Assembly: GCF_021272185.1 (NCBI RefSeq)
Contig: NZ_JAJSEC010000002.1
Location: 434,001-498,000 of the forward strand
DNA from: Roseivivax sp. GX 12232
Lineage (GTDB): Bacteria; Pseudomonadota; Alphaproteobacteria; Rhodobacterales; Rhodobacteraceae
Length of the DNA: 64,000 bases
Reading direction: 5' to 3'
Shown: one piece after another, positions 42,278-49,153 of the stretch
How positions within the stretch are numbered: the first letter of the stretch is position 1
Layout: the number at the start of each line of letters is the position of its first letter
Notes under the pieces: generated by a model
What the model was told of the DNA's origin: nothing
The model's input: only the letters and a program-made list of their open reading frames with translations
Database searches by the model: none
Made by a program: the position numbers and the translations under genes

Positions 42278-43827
42278 CAGCGGCCCTTGAAGAGACCCCC
42301 GAGGATGCCGCGCACGATGCGCCGCCCCGTGGTGCCCTTCAGCTCCTTGACCACCGCCTGCGCCAGCGCGCCGCCGATGCTGTCCCCCTTGGACGGGCGC
42401 CGCACGCTGCGCGCGCTGGAGCGGCCGACGCGGGGGCCGGTGTAGCGCCGCCCGGCGCTGTAGTCGCGGCGCGCGGGCGCGGCCTCCTCGGCCTGGCGTT
42501 CCTCGGCCTCGGCTTCCGCGGCGGCGCGTTCGGCGCGGGCCGTCAGCATCTCGTAGGCCGAGGCGCGGTCGACGGCTTTGTCGTATTTCAGCCCGAGGTC
42601 GCTGGCATTCAGCACGGCACGGCGCGCCTCGGGAGAAATCGGCCCCAACCGCGAGGACGGCGGGCGGATCAGCGTGCGCTCGGCCACGCCCGGCACGCCC
42701 TTCTTCTCGAGCATGGAGGTCACCGCCTCGCCGACGCCGACCTCGCGGATCGCGCTTTCGATGTCGAAGCGCGGGTTCTCGCGGTAGGTCTCGGCGGCCA
42801 TGCGCAGGGCCTTGCGGTCGCGCGCGGTGAAGGCGCGCAGCGCGTGCTGCACCCGGTTGCCGAGCTGGCCGAGGATGTCCTCGGGCACGTCGTCGGGGTT
42901 CTGGGTGATGAAATAGACGCCCACCCCCTTGGAGCGGATCAGCCGGGCGACCTGTTCGACCTTCTCGATCAGCGCCTTGGGCGCGTCCTCGAACAACAGG
43001 TGCGCCTCGTCGAAGAAGAAGACCAGCCGCGGCTTCTCGGGGTCGCCGACCTCGGGCAGCTCCTCGAAGAGCTCGGAGAGCAGCCAGAGCAGAAAGGTCG
43101 CGTAAAGCCGGGGCGCGGCCATGAGCTTGTCGGCGGCGAGGATGTTGATCTGCCCGCGCCCGCCCTCGCGCAGGCGCATGAGGTCCGCAAGCATCAGCGC
43201 CGGCTCGCCGAAAAGCCGCGTGCCGCCCTGGTTGTCGAGCACCAGCAGCCGCCGCTGGATCGCGCCCACCGATTGCACCGCGATATTGCCGTAGCGCAGC
43301 GACAGCGCCTCGCGGTTCTGCCCGACCCAGACCAGGAGCGCCTGCAGGTCCTTGAGGTCGAGCAGCGGCAGCCCCTCCTCGTCGGCGACCCGGAAGGCGA
43401 TGTTGACGATGCCCTCCTGCGCCTCGGTCAGCTCGAGCATGCGCGAGATCAGAAGCGGCCCCATCTCGGCCACGGTGGTGCGCACCGGATGGCCCTGGTC
43501 GCCGAAGAGATCCCAGAAGGTGACGGGAAATCCCTCGTAGGTGTAGTCCGAGAACCCGATGGTCTCGGCCCGGCTGGTGAAAGCCTCGTGCAACTTGAAG
43601 GCGGCGCTGCCGGGCTCGGCGAGGCCCGAAAGATCCCCCTTCACATCGGACAGGAAGACCGGCACGCCGGCCTTGGAAAAGCCCTCGGCCAGGATCTGCA
43701 GGGTCACGGTCTTGCCGGTGCCCGTGGCCCCGGCGATCAACCCGTGCCGGTTGGCGTAGCCGAGATCGAGGACCTGCTTCTCCCCGTAGCCTTCACCGCC
43801 GCCGCCGACGAACACGCCCTCGCCCAT
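42277..43827 (-). CDS. HerA-like ATPase (DUF853)
   Basis: This 516-residue P-loop ATPase belongs to the FtsK/HerA group, DUF853 branch. Walker A is GATGTGKT at residues 33-40, Walker B is RLVFFFDEAHLLFEDAPKAL, and sensor motifs are GVGVYFITQNPDDVPEDILG and LGNRVQHALRAFTARDRKA. The C-terminal 90 residues are a charged Ala/Glu/Arg linker and a basic glycine-rich tail. Bacterial members are assumed to be hexameric DNA translocases, but their role is unproven; no NurA nuclease gene is adjacent. The ATG at 43827 starts the conserved region. It is the first gene of a three-gene operon. Confidence 0.9.
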   Translation of the reverse strand: MGEGVFVGGGGEGYGEKQVLDLGYANRHGLIAGATGTGKTVTLQILAEGFSKAGVPVFLSDVKGDLSGLAEPGSAAFKLHEAFTSRAETIGFSDYTYEGFPVTFWDLFGDQGHPVRTTVAEMGPLLISRMLELTEAQEGIVNIAFRVADEEGLPLLDLKDLQALLVWVGQNREALSLRYGNIAVQSVGAIQRRLLVLDNQGGTRLFGEPALMLADLMRLREGGRGQINILAADKLMAAPRLYATFLLWLLSELFEELPEVGDPEKPRLVFFFDEAHLLFEDAPKALIEKVEQVARLIRSKGVGVYFITQNPDDVPEDILGQLGNRVQHALRAFTARDRKALRMAAETYRENPRFDIESAIREVGVGEAVTSMLEKKGVPGVAERTLIRPPSSRLGPISPEARRAVLNASDLGLKYDKAVDRASAYEMLTARAERAAAEAEAEERQAEEAAPARRDYSAGRRYTGPRVGRSSARSVRRPSKGDSIGGALAQAVVKELKGTTGRRIVRGILGGLFKGR

Positions 43828-43866
43828 GTCCCTGCCCTCGCACTGCACCGTTCGGGCTGACCATAC

Positions 43867-43896
43867 TTGCTTAACTATTTGCTGTCAGTGTGAATT
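43867..43896 (+). promoter_or_regulatory. Putative promoter of small RNA 1
   Basis: TTGCTT (43867-43872) and TGAATT (43891-43896) are 18 bp apart in a locally AT-rich stretch. The predicted start is about 43902, at the first base of a hairpin. Confidence 0.4.
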
Positions 43897-43901
43897 TCGT
43901 C

Positions 43902-43979
43902 CCTGCCGGGGCTCTTCTCCGGCGCGGGACGGACATCCTCCCTGTCAAACTGGCCGCGCCCCTGGCGCGGTAATTTTTG
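43902..43979 (+). ncRNA. Candidate small RNA 1
   Basis: A transcript of about 78 nt is suggested by the promoter-like motif and a terminal hairpin with U-rich tail. Its 5' half folds as CGTCCC...GGGACG with an inner CCGG/CCGG stem. A single-stranded linker carries ATCCTCCCTGTC, and the 3' hairpin is 7 bp. A CU-rich loop that can pair to ribosome-binding sites is a common sRNA feature. No protein frame is plausible. It lies between the divergent HerA-like and ialB genes. Confidence 0.45.
43954..43978 (+). terminator. Intrinsic terminator of small RNA 1
   Basis: Stem CCGCGCC (43954-43960) pairs with GGCGCGG (43964-43970), loop CCT, followed by TAATTTTT. It is oriented only for the plus strand. 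Confidence 0.65.
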
Positions 43980-44028
43980 TGCGGAGATTACAAAAGGATA
44001 AATGGGCGGAAACCCGCGATATTGGCTG

Positions 44029-44057
44029 TTGACGGGTCCGGATTCGCATCGTAGCGT
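44029..44057 (+). promoter_or_regulatory. Putative promoter of small RNA 2
   Basis: TTGACG (44029-44034) and TAGCGT (44052-44057) are separated by exactly 17 bp. Transcription would start near 44064. Confidence 0.5.
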
Positions 44058-44063
44058 CCCAAC

Positions 44064-44134
44064 CAATGACAAAGTCGGCCAGTCCGACAGGGAGAGATCT
44101 GAAAAGAGAGCCTGCGGGCTCTCTTTTCTTTTTT
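44064..44134 (+). ncRNA. Candidate small RNA 2
   Basis: A transcript of about 70 nt is predicted. It has a 5-bp hairpin (GTCGG 44074-44078, CCGAC 44084-44088), a purine-rich linker AGGGAGAGATCTG, and a strong 11-bp terminator stem with a run of six U. The segment GACAGGGAG (44086-44094) is perfectly complementary to CTCCCTGTC (43938-43946) in candidate RNA 1. It ends 125 bp before ialB, so it could instead be an attenuated leader. Confidence 0.5.
44102..44134 (+). terminator. Strong intrinsic terminator of small RNA 2
   Basis: A perfect 11-bp stem (44102-44112 with 44117-44127, loop TGCG) is followed by CTTTTTT. This is the clearest intrinsic terminator in the window, and no coding gene precedes it on this strand. 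Confidence 0.9.
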
Positions 44135-44258
44135 CTCCCGGCCGCCCCGGTGGCCAGGAACCGCCCAAGGGGCCTCCGGTTTCCCCCTGACAGTCCCGCG
44201 CCCTCGTGTTAAGCGCGTGTTCGAACAGACTTTAGGCCAGTTCCATGGAGCTTTGGAC

Positions 44259-44933
44259 ATGAAGACATCGCTGACCCATCTTTCCCTGATCGCCCTGCTT
44301 GCCGCGACCCCCGCGCTGGCGCAGGACGACGCCACGGCGACCGAGGGCGAGGCAGAGACCTCCTCCGAGGGCACCGAGGCCGAGACCCAGAGCGAGGCCG
44401 AGACCGCGCCCTCGGGCGGCGGCGCGAGCGAGCTTTTCGACACCGGCGAAGCGGTGGGCGATGCGACCGGGCAAGGCGGCGAGGATTCCTCGAGCTACGT
44501 GCGCGAGACGATCGGCGACTGGGACATCCAGTGCCTGCGCGCGCAGGAGGGCGAAGACCCCTGCCAGCTCTATCAGCTGCTGCAGGACGAGGACGGCAAT
44601 TCCGTCGCCGAGGTCAGCCTCTTCAAGGTCGAGGGCCAGGGCCAGGCGGTGGCCGGCGCGAATTTCATCGTGCCGCTCGAGACGCTCCTGACGCAGAAGC
44701 TGACCATCTCGGTCGATGGCGGCCAGGCCAAGCGCTACGACTTCGCCTTCTGCGCACAGCTGGGCTGCGTGGCGCGGGTCGGCTTCACCGGTGACGACAT
44801 CGCGAGCTTCAAGCGCGGCCGGGTGGCGAATGTGACCATCGTGCCCGCCGCCGCGCCCGAGCAGGAGGTGACCGTGGGCATGTCGCTCTCGGGCTTCACC
44901 GACAGTTACGACTCGGTGACCCCGGCGCAGTAA
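44259..44933 (+). CDS. Invasion-associated locus B (IalB) family protein
   Basis: This 224-residue exported protein has a signal peptide (LSLIALLAATPALAQ), a Glu/Thr/Ala-rich acidic linker to about residue 75, and an IalB domain. Typical features are RETIGDWDIQC at the domain start, EDPCQLYQLLQDEDGN, the VPLETLLTQKLTISVDGG strand pair and FAFCAQLGCVARVGF. Three or four cysteines suggest disulfides. IalB was first linked to erythrocyte invasion in Bartonella; in free-living Rhodobacterales its role is unknown. The start at 44259 has GGAG upstream. It is followed by a good terminator, so it is monocistronic. Confidence 0.88.
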   Translation: MKTSLTHLSLIALLAATPALAQDDATATEGEAETSSEGTEAETQSEAETAPSGGGASELFDTGEAVGDATGQGGEDSSSYVRETIGDWDIQCLRAQEGEDPCQLYQLLQDEDGNSVAEVSLFKVEGQGQAVAGANFIVPLETLLTQKLTISVDGGQAKRYDFAFCAQLGCVARVGFTGDDIASFKRGRVANVTIVPAAAPEQEVTVGMSLSGFTDSYDSVTPAQ

Positions 44934-44960
44934 GCGCTGCGGATAGGCTGGAATTGAGAG

Positions 44961-44990
44961 ACGCCGTCGGGTCCGCCCGGCGGCGTTTTT
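44961..44990 (+). terminator. Terminator of the ialB-like gene
   Basis: An 11-bp stem with one G-T pair (44961-44971 with 44976-44986, loop TCCG) is followed by TTTTT, 28 bp after the stop. Confidence 0.85.
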
Positions 44991-45158
44991 CGTGAGGTGG
45001 CTTGGGTTTGAGGGCGGGGCGCGAGGTTAGTGGGCTCTAGGCTCTGCCGCTTCGCCCGTTGCTTTTTCTAAGGAGAAACCCGGATGCGGCCCCCGCCGAG
45101 CCCAGCCTTCGCGTAACGGTGCTTCACGCCGTTCTCTGCAAAAGCCCCGGCCCGCGCC

Positions 45159-46328
45159 TCAGCGCGCCGCCAGCCCCAGCCCGTCGAGCACCGCGCGCGC
45201 GGCGCGCAGGCCCGGATGGTCCCCGCCCTTGCCGAGCCGTTCCATGGTCAGCGCCATGGCGGCATCCTGCGCCTTGGGCGCCTCCAGCACCGCCAGCGCG
45301 GCCTCGGCGACCGGGCGGGGACGGCAGTCCTTGCCGATGAACTCGGGCACGCTGCGGGTCTCGGAGACCAGGTTCACCAGCGTCACCGTGTCGGTCAGCA
45401 GCATCCGCCCGATGATCTGCCGCGAGAGCCAGTTCATGTCGTAGGCGATCACCATGGGCGTCGCCGCAGCCGCCAGCTCCAGCGACACCGTGCCCGAGGC
45501 CGCCAGCGCCACATCGGCCGCCGCGAAGGCCGCGCGCTTGGCCTCGGGCCCGCCGCTGCCGTCCGCGCCCCGGGGATCCAGCACCAGAGGCGCCACCGGC
45601 CAGTCGGCCACCGCCGCCTCGACCGCGCCCGCGACGCCATGGGCGGCGGGCAGCACGAAGCGCAAGTCGGGCCGCTTCTCGGCCATCCGGGCGACGACCT
45701 CGCCGAAAACCGGCAGAAGCCGCGCGATCTCGGAGCGGCGCGAGCCCGGCAGCACCAGGCAGAGCGGCGCTTCGCCCAGCCCGCGCGCCTCGCGGAAGGC
45801 CGCGACCTCGGCGGCATCCGCCTGCGGATCGGTCACCACCGGGTGGCCCACGAAGTCGCAACGCATGCCCGCGGCCTCCATGTAGGGCGGCTCGAAGGGC
45901 AAAAGCGCCAGCACCTGGTCGATGTGGCGCGCCATCTTCACCGCCCGCTTCGGCCGCCAGGCCCAGACCGTGGGGGCCACGTAATGCACGATGCGGATGT
46001 CGCTCCGGGCCTTGACCAGTTCGGCCACCCGCAGGTTGAACTCGGGCAGGTCGATGGTGACCACCACGTCCGGCTTCTGGGCCAGGATCGCCTCGGCGGT
46101 CTCGCGGATGCGGCGCTTGAGGGCGCGGTATTCCTTCAGGATCTCGCCGATGCCCATGATCGAGATTTCGTCCATGGGGAAGAGGCTCTCGAGCCCCGCG
46201 GCGGTCATGCCGGTGCCGCCGATGCCGGTGAAGCTCACCGGTTCGGGCGCGGCCTCGGAGAGCCCACGCATGAGCGCCGCGCCGAGGCGGTCGCCCGAGG
46301 CCTCGCCCGCGATCAGGAAGACGCGCAT
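45159..46328 (-). CDS. lpxB: Lipid-A-disaccharide synthase
   Basis: This 389-residue GT19 glycosyltransferase joins UDP-2,3-diacylglucosamine and lipid X to form the lipid A disaccharide at the inner-membrane surface. It shows MRVFLIAGEASGDRLGAALM at the start, SIMGIGEILKEYRALKRRI, TIDLPEFNLRVAELVK, HYVAPTVWAWRPKRAVKMAR, VLPGSRRSEIARLLPVFGEV and ASGTVSLELAAAATPMVIAY. It is the last gene of the envelope operon and its start overlaps the lpxI stop by one base. Confidence 0.97.
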   Translation of the reverse strand: MRVFLIAGEASGDRLGAALMRGLSEAAPEPVSFTGIGGTGMTAAGLESLFPMDEISIMGIGEILKEYRALKRRIRETAEAILAQKPDVVVTIDLPEFNLRVAELVKARSDIRIVHYVAPTVWAWRPKRAVKMARHIDQVLALLPFEPPYMEAAGMRCDFVGHPVVTDPQADAAEVAAFREARGLGEAPLCLVLPGSRRSEIARLLPVFGEVVARMAEKRPDLRFVLPAAHGVAGAVEAAVADWPVAPLVLDPRGADGSGGPEAKRAAFAAADVALAASGTVSLELAAAATPMVIAYDMNWLSRQIIGRMLLTDTVTLVNLVSETRSVPEFIGKDCRPRPVAEAALAVLEAPKAQDAAMALTMERLGKGGDHPGLRAARAVLDGLGLAAR

Positions 46329-47116
46329 CAGTCCGGCCTCCGGCGCGACCAGAGGAAGAGCCCCGCCGCCTCGGCCTCTGCCATGCTGCGCGGCTGGTCG
46401 AGAACGAGAACGCCGCCCGCCTCGAGGATCAGCCCGGAGAGGCCCGCGCGGGCGGCGCCGCGCAGGGTCTCGGGGCCGACGGTGGGCAGATCGGCGCGGC
46501 GGTCCTGCCCGGGCTTCGGCGCCTTGTAGAGAAGCCCGCCACGCGCCGCCTCGGGGAGCCCCGCCAGCAGCGCGTCGGTCCCGGCCTCTTCCTCGCGCGC
46601 GACGACCTTGCCGCCCGCGATCACGCAGGCCTGGCCGAGGTCGGCCGCGGCCATCTCGGTCAGCACCGCGTCCCCCAGGAGCGCCGCCTCTGCATGGCTG
46701 TCGTCGGGGTGGCGGGTGGTCGGCACGCCCTCGGGCAGGAGCAGCTCGGGCGCGGCCTCATGGGCGGGCAGGATGGCAAAACCCGACTCTTCGAAGAGCG
46801 CCAGCACGATGCGCAGCGCGCCGTCGTCGCCAAGCGCCAGCGCATCGGTCAGGCGCGGCACCAGGGGCGCGGTGGCGGCGTCGATGCGGGAAGGGTCGAT
46901 CACCGGACGGTCGATGCCGCCACAAAGACAAAGCGCGGTCACGCCGCGCGCCTTCAGATCGGCGATCAGCGTGCCCAGCGTCTCGAGCCGGAAGCTGAGG
47001 TCGGGGGTGAGGCTGTCGGGCGGGCTGTCGGCCAGGGCGGCCACCACGACCGGGCCCTCCGCGGCAGAGACCACGGCGCCCGGCAGCGCGCCCCGTCCGG
47101 CGATCAGCGCCAGCAC
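46328..47116 (-). CDS. lpxI: UDP-2,3-diacylglucosamine diphosphatase LpxI
   Basis: This 262-residue protein is the LpxI enzyme, which makes lipid X by attack on the α-phosphate and replaces the unrelated LpxH in most alphaproteobacteria. Recognisable segments are LALIAGRGALPGAVVSAA at the start, VTALCLCGGIDRPVID, the Asp-rich LALGDDGALRIVLALFEESG, and KAPKPGQDRRADLPTVGPET in the C-terminal domain. It lies between lpxA (four-base gap) and lpxB (one-base overlap). This fits its place as step four of lipid A synthesis. Confidence 0.95.
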   Translation of the reverse strand: MLALIAGRGALPGAVVSAAEGPVVVAALADSPPDSLTPDLSFRLETLGTLIADLKARGVTALCLCGGIDRPVIDPSRIDAATAPLVPRLTDALALGDDGALRIVLALFEESGFAILPAHEAAPELLLPEGVPTTRHPDDSHAEAALLGDAVLTEMAAADLGQACVIAGGKVVAREEEAGTDALLAGLPEAARGGLLYKAPKPGQDRRADLPTVGPETLRGAARAGLSGLILEAGGVLVLDQPRSMAEAEAAGLFLWSRRRPD

Positions 47117-47120
47117 CGGC

Positions 47121-47909
47121 TCAGCCCGGGGTCAGGAAGTGGCGGTCGGTCTCGCTCAGCACGAAGTCGACGATCTCGCGCACATAGGCGCTTTCCGTCT
47201 CCTCGCCGAGACGCCGGGCGCGGTCCTGGAAGGCGCCTTCGCCCTGGGCCAGCATCTGGAAGGCGGCCCGCAGCGCGGTGATGTCCTTGCGCGCCACGCC
47301 GCGGCGCTTCAGCCCGACGAGGTTCAGCCCGTCGAGCACCCCGCGCGGAGCCTGCACGAGGCCGTAGGGAATGACGTCGTTGGTGACCATGGTCACCGCG
47401 CCGATGATCGCGCCGCGCCCGATGCGGACGAACTGGTGCACGCCCGAGAGCCCGCCGACGATGACCTCGTCCTCGATCACGCAATGGCCCGCGACGGCGC
47501 AGTTGTTCACCAGGATGACGTGGTTGCCGATCTGCACGTCGTGGGCAACATGGCAGCCCGCCATGAAGAGCCCGTCGTCGCCGATCCGTGTGACGCCGCC
47601 GCCGCCCTCGGTGCCGGCGTTCACGGTGACATGCTCGCGGAAGCGGTTGCGCGCGCCGATCTCGAGCCGGGTCTTCTCGCCCTGGAACTTCTTGTCCTGG
47701 GGGATCTCGCCGATCACGCCGAAGGAGAAGAAGGTATTGCCCGGGCCGATCTCGGTGTCGCCGGTCAGGATGACGTGGCTTTTCAGCACGTTGTTCGCGC
47801 CAAGATGCACCTCGGGGCCGATGTGGCAGAACGGGCCGATCTCGCAGCCGGGGCCGATCACGGCCCCTTCCTCGATCACGGCGCTGGGGTGGATCTTTGC
47901 CTCGCTCAC
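47121..47909 (-). CDS. lpxA: UDP-N-acetylglucosamine acyltransferase
   Basis: This 262-residue left-handed β-helix acyltransferase carries out the first lipid A step, moving a 3-hydroxyacyl group from ACP to UDP-GlcNAc. The hexapeptide repeats run from [20 protein letters not shown]. The catalytic histidine lies in [20 protein letters not shown] or the neighbouring [12 protein letters not shown]. The C-terminal helices include [20 protein letters not shown]. It overlaps the fabZ stop by four bases (ATGA), so the genes are coupled and draw on one 3-hydroxyacyl-ACP pool. Confidence 0.97.
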   Translation of the reverse strand: MSEAKIHPSAVIEEGAVIGPGCEIGPFCHIGPEVHLGANNVLKSHVILTGDTEIGPGNTFFSFGVIGEIPQDKKFQGEKTRLEIGARNRFREHVTVNAGTEGGGGVTRIGDDGLFMAGCHVAHDVQIGNHVILVNNCAVAGHCVIEDEVIVGGLSGVHQFVRIGRGAIIGAVTMVTNDVIPYGLVQAPRGVLDGLNLVGLKRRGVARKDITALRAAFQMLAQGEGAFQDRARRLGEETESAYVREIVDFVLSETDRHFLTPG

Positions 47910-48367
47910 GCGGAGAGGTCCATCATCGCGGTGAATTCGGCCTCGGCGGCCAGCTCGCCCTCGACGGTGGCGGTGCCCTTGAACTTCCAGACCTTGCCGC
48001 CGGGCTTGCCGCGCAGCGTCTCGAGCCGCATCTGCAACTGGTCGCCCGGCACCACCTTGCGGCGGAACTTGCAGCCGTCGATGCCCATGAAATAGATCAG
48101 CATGTTCTTGTCGGCGAGATCGAGCGCCACGCCCACCATGACGCCGGCGGTCTGGGCCATGGCCTCGACGATGGTCACGCCCGGCATGATCGGCGTGCCA
48201 GGGAAATGCCCCTGGAAATGCGGCTCGTTCATGGAGACGTTCTTGAGCCCCAGGGCCGAGCTGTAACCGTCGATATCCACCACCCGGTCGACCAGGAGGA
48301 AGGGATAGCGATGCGGCAGAATCCGCTGGATGAGCTGGATATCGGCGCTCTTGAGATCGTCGGACAT
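47906..48367 (-). CDS. fabZ: 3-hydroxyacyl-ACP dehydratase FabZ
   Basis: This 153-residue hot-dog-fold dehydratase acts in fatty-acid elongation. The catalytic histidine is in [18 protein letters not shown], the [20 protein letters not shown] loop is intact, and the catalytic glutamate lies in that last segment. The ATG at 48367 is chosen from family alignment; upstream codons of the same frame look non-coding. It competes with LpxA for 3-hydroxyacyl-ACP, which explains their linkage. It is 66 bp after skp, where lpxD would sit in E. coli. Confidence 0.97.
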   Translation of the reverse strand: MSDDLKSADIQLIQRILPHRYPFLLVDRVVDIDGYSSALGLKNVSMNEPHFQGHFPGTPIMPGVTIVEAMAQTAGVMVGVALDLADKNMLIYFMGIDGCKFRRKVVPGDQLQMRLETLRGKPGGKVWKFKGTATVEGELAAEAEFTAMMDLSA

Positions 48368-48433
48368 GCGCTTCCTCGCCTTAGCTGTCGGGTCTGCGTT
48401 CGGTAGCAATGCCACGCCGCGGTGGCAAGCGCG

Positions 48434-49153
48434 TCACTCCACCGGGGTGGGCTCGCCCTCGCCCATGTCGAAGAGCGGCGCGGTGCCGGAGCCGGGCTCG
48501 GGCGCGGGCACTTCGGCCTCGGGGGCTTCGGGCTCCTCGGGCGCCGGGGTGCCCTCGGGGGCCGCCCCGCCCTCCTCGGAGGCGCCAGGCGCGGGCATCT
48601 CCAGCTCGGCGCCGTCGCCGATCGCCGCGTCGAGCCGGCGGATCGCCAGCTCGGTGATGTCGATGGCATTGGCGCTCAGAAGCACATTGCCGCGCTCGAG
48701 GATCAGCGCCGCGCCCGCCTCGCGCAGGATGTCGGCGAGAACCGGCTGGGCCTGGCTGAAGAAGGTGCGCCGCGCGGTCTCGTCGCGGTTCGACAGCTCG
48801 CGCGCCTTGGCGTCCTGCTGGCGGCGCAGCTCCTCGACGCGGGCGTCGAAGGCATCGGCCATGGCGCGGAACTCGACCGGATCGGTCTCGGACCGGATCT
48901 CGGTCAGGCGCTGCTCCTCGGCGGTCAGCTCGGCCTCGAAGCGGCGGTTCTCGGCGGCAAGCGCCCGGCCCTCCTCCTCGATCTGGTCGAGAAGGCGCTG
49001 GCCATAGGCGCTTTGGTTGAAGAAGCGGTCGGATTCGATCGTCAGGATCGGCGAACGCACCACCTCGCGCGCGGTGTCCTGCGCAAAGACCCCGCCCGCG
49101 GGCGCGAGTGCCGCCGCGGCCAACCCAGTCAGAAGGAAGCCGCGGCGTCGCAT
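48434..49153 (-). CDS. skp: OmpH/Skp-family periplasmic chaperone
   Basis: This 239-residue secreted protein has a signal peptide (RRGFLLTGLAAAALAPAGGV) and a Skp core. The core has a long coiled coil (ALAAENRRFEAELTAEEQRL, ARVEELRRQQDAKARELSNR) and the C-terminal strand/helix ADILREAGAALILERGNVLL. An unusual 55-residue Pro/Glu/Ala tail follows residue 185, which makes it longer than the roughly 160 residues of E. coli Skp. Skp trimers hold unfolded outer-membrane proteins for the BAM complex. Its start overlaps the bamA stop by one base. Confidence 0.9.
   Translation of the reverse strand: MRRRGFLLTGLAAAALAPAGGVFAQDTAREVVRSPILTIESDRFFNQSAYGQRLLDQIEEEGRALAAENRRFEAELTAEEQRLTEIRSETDPVEFRAMADAFDARVEELRRQQDAKARELSNRDETARRTFFSQAQPVLADILREAGAALILERGNVLLSANAIDITELAIRRLDAAIGDGAELEMPAPGASEEGGAAPEGTPAPEEPEAPEAEVPAPEPGSGTAPLFDMGEGEPTPVE

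Noticed and set aside
44002-44190. A 62-codon frame over the second small-RNA candidate
   Set aside because: It crosses a strong intrinsic terminator and has no ribosome site; a leader peptide is less likely than a non-coding RNA.
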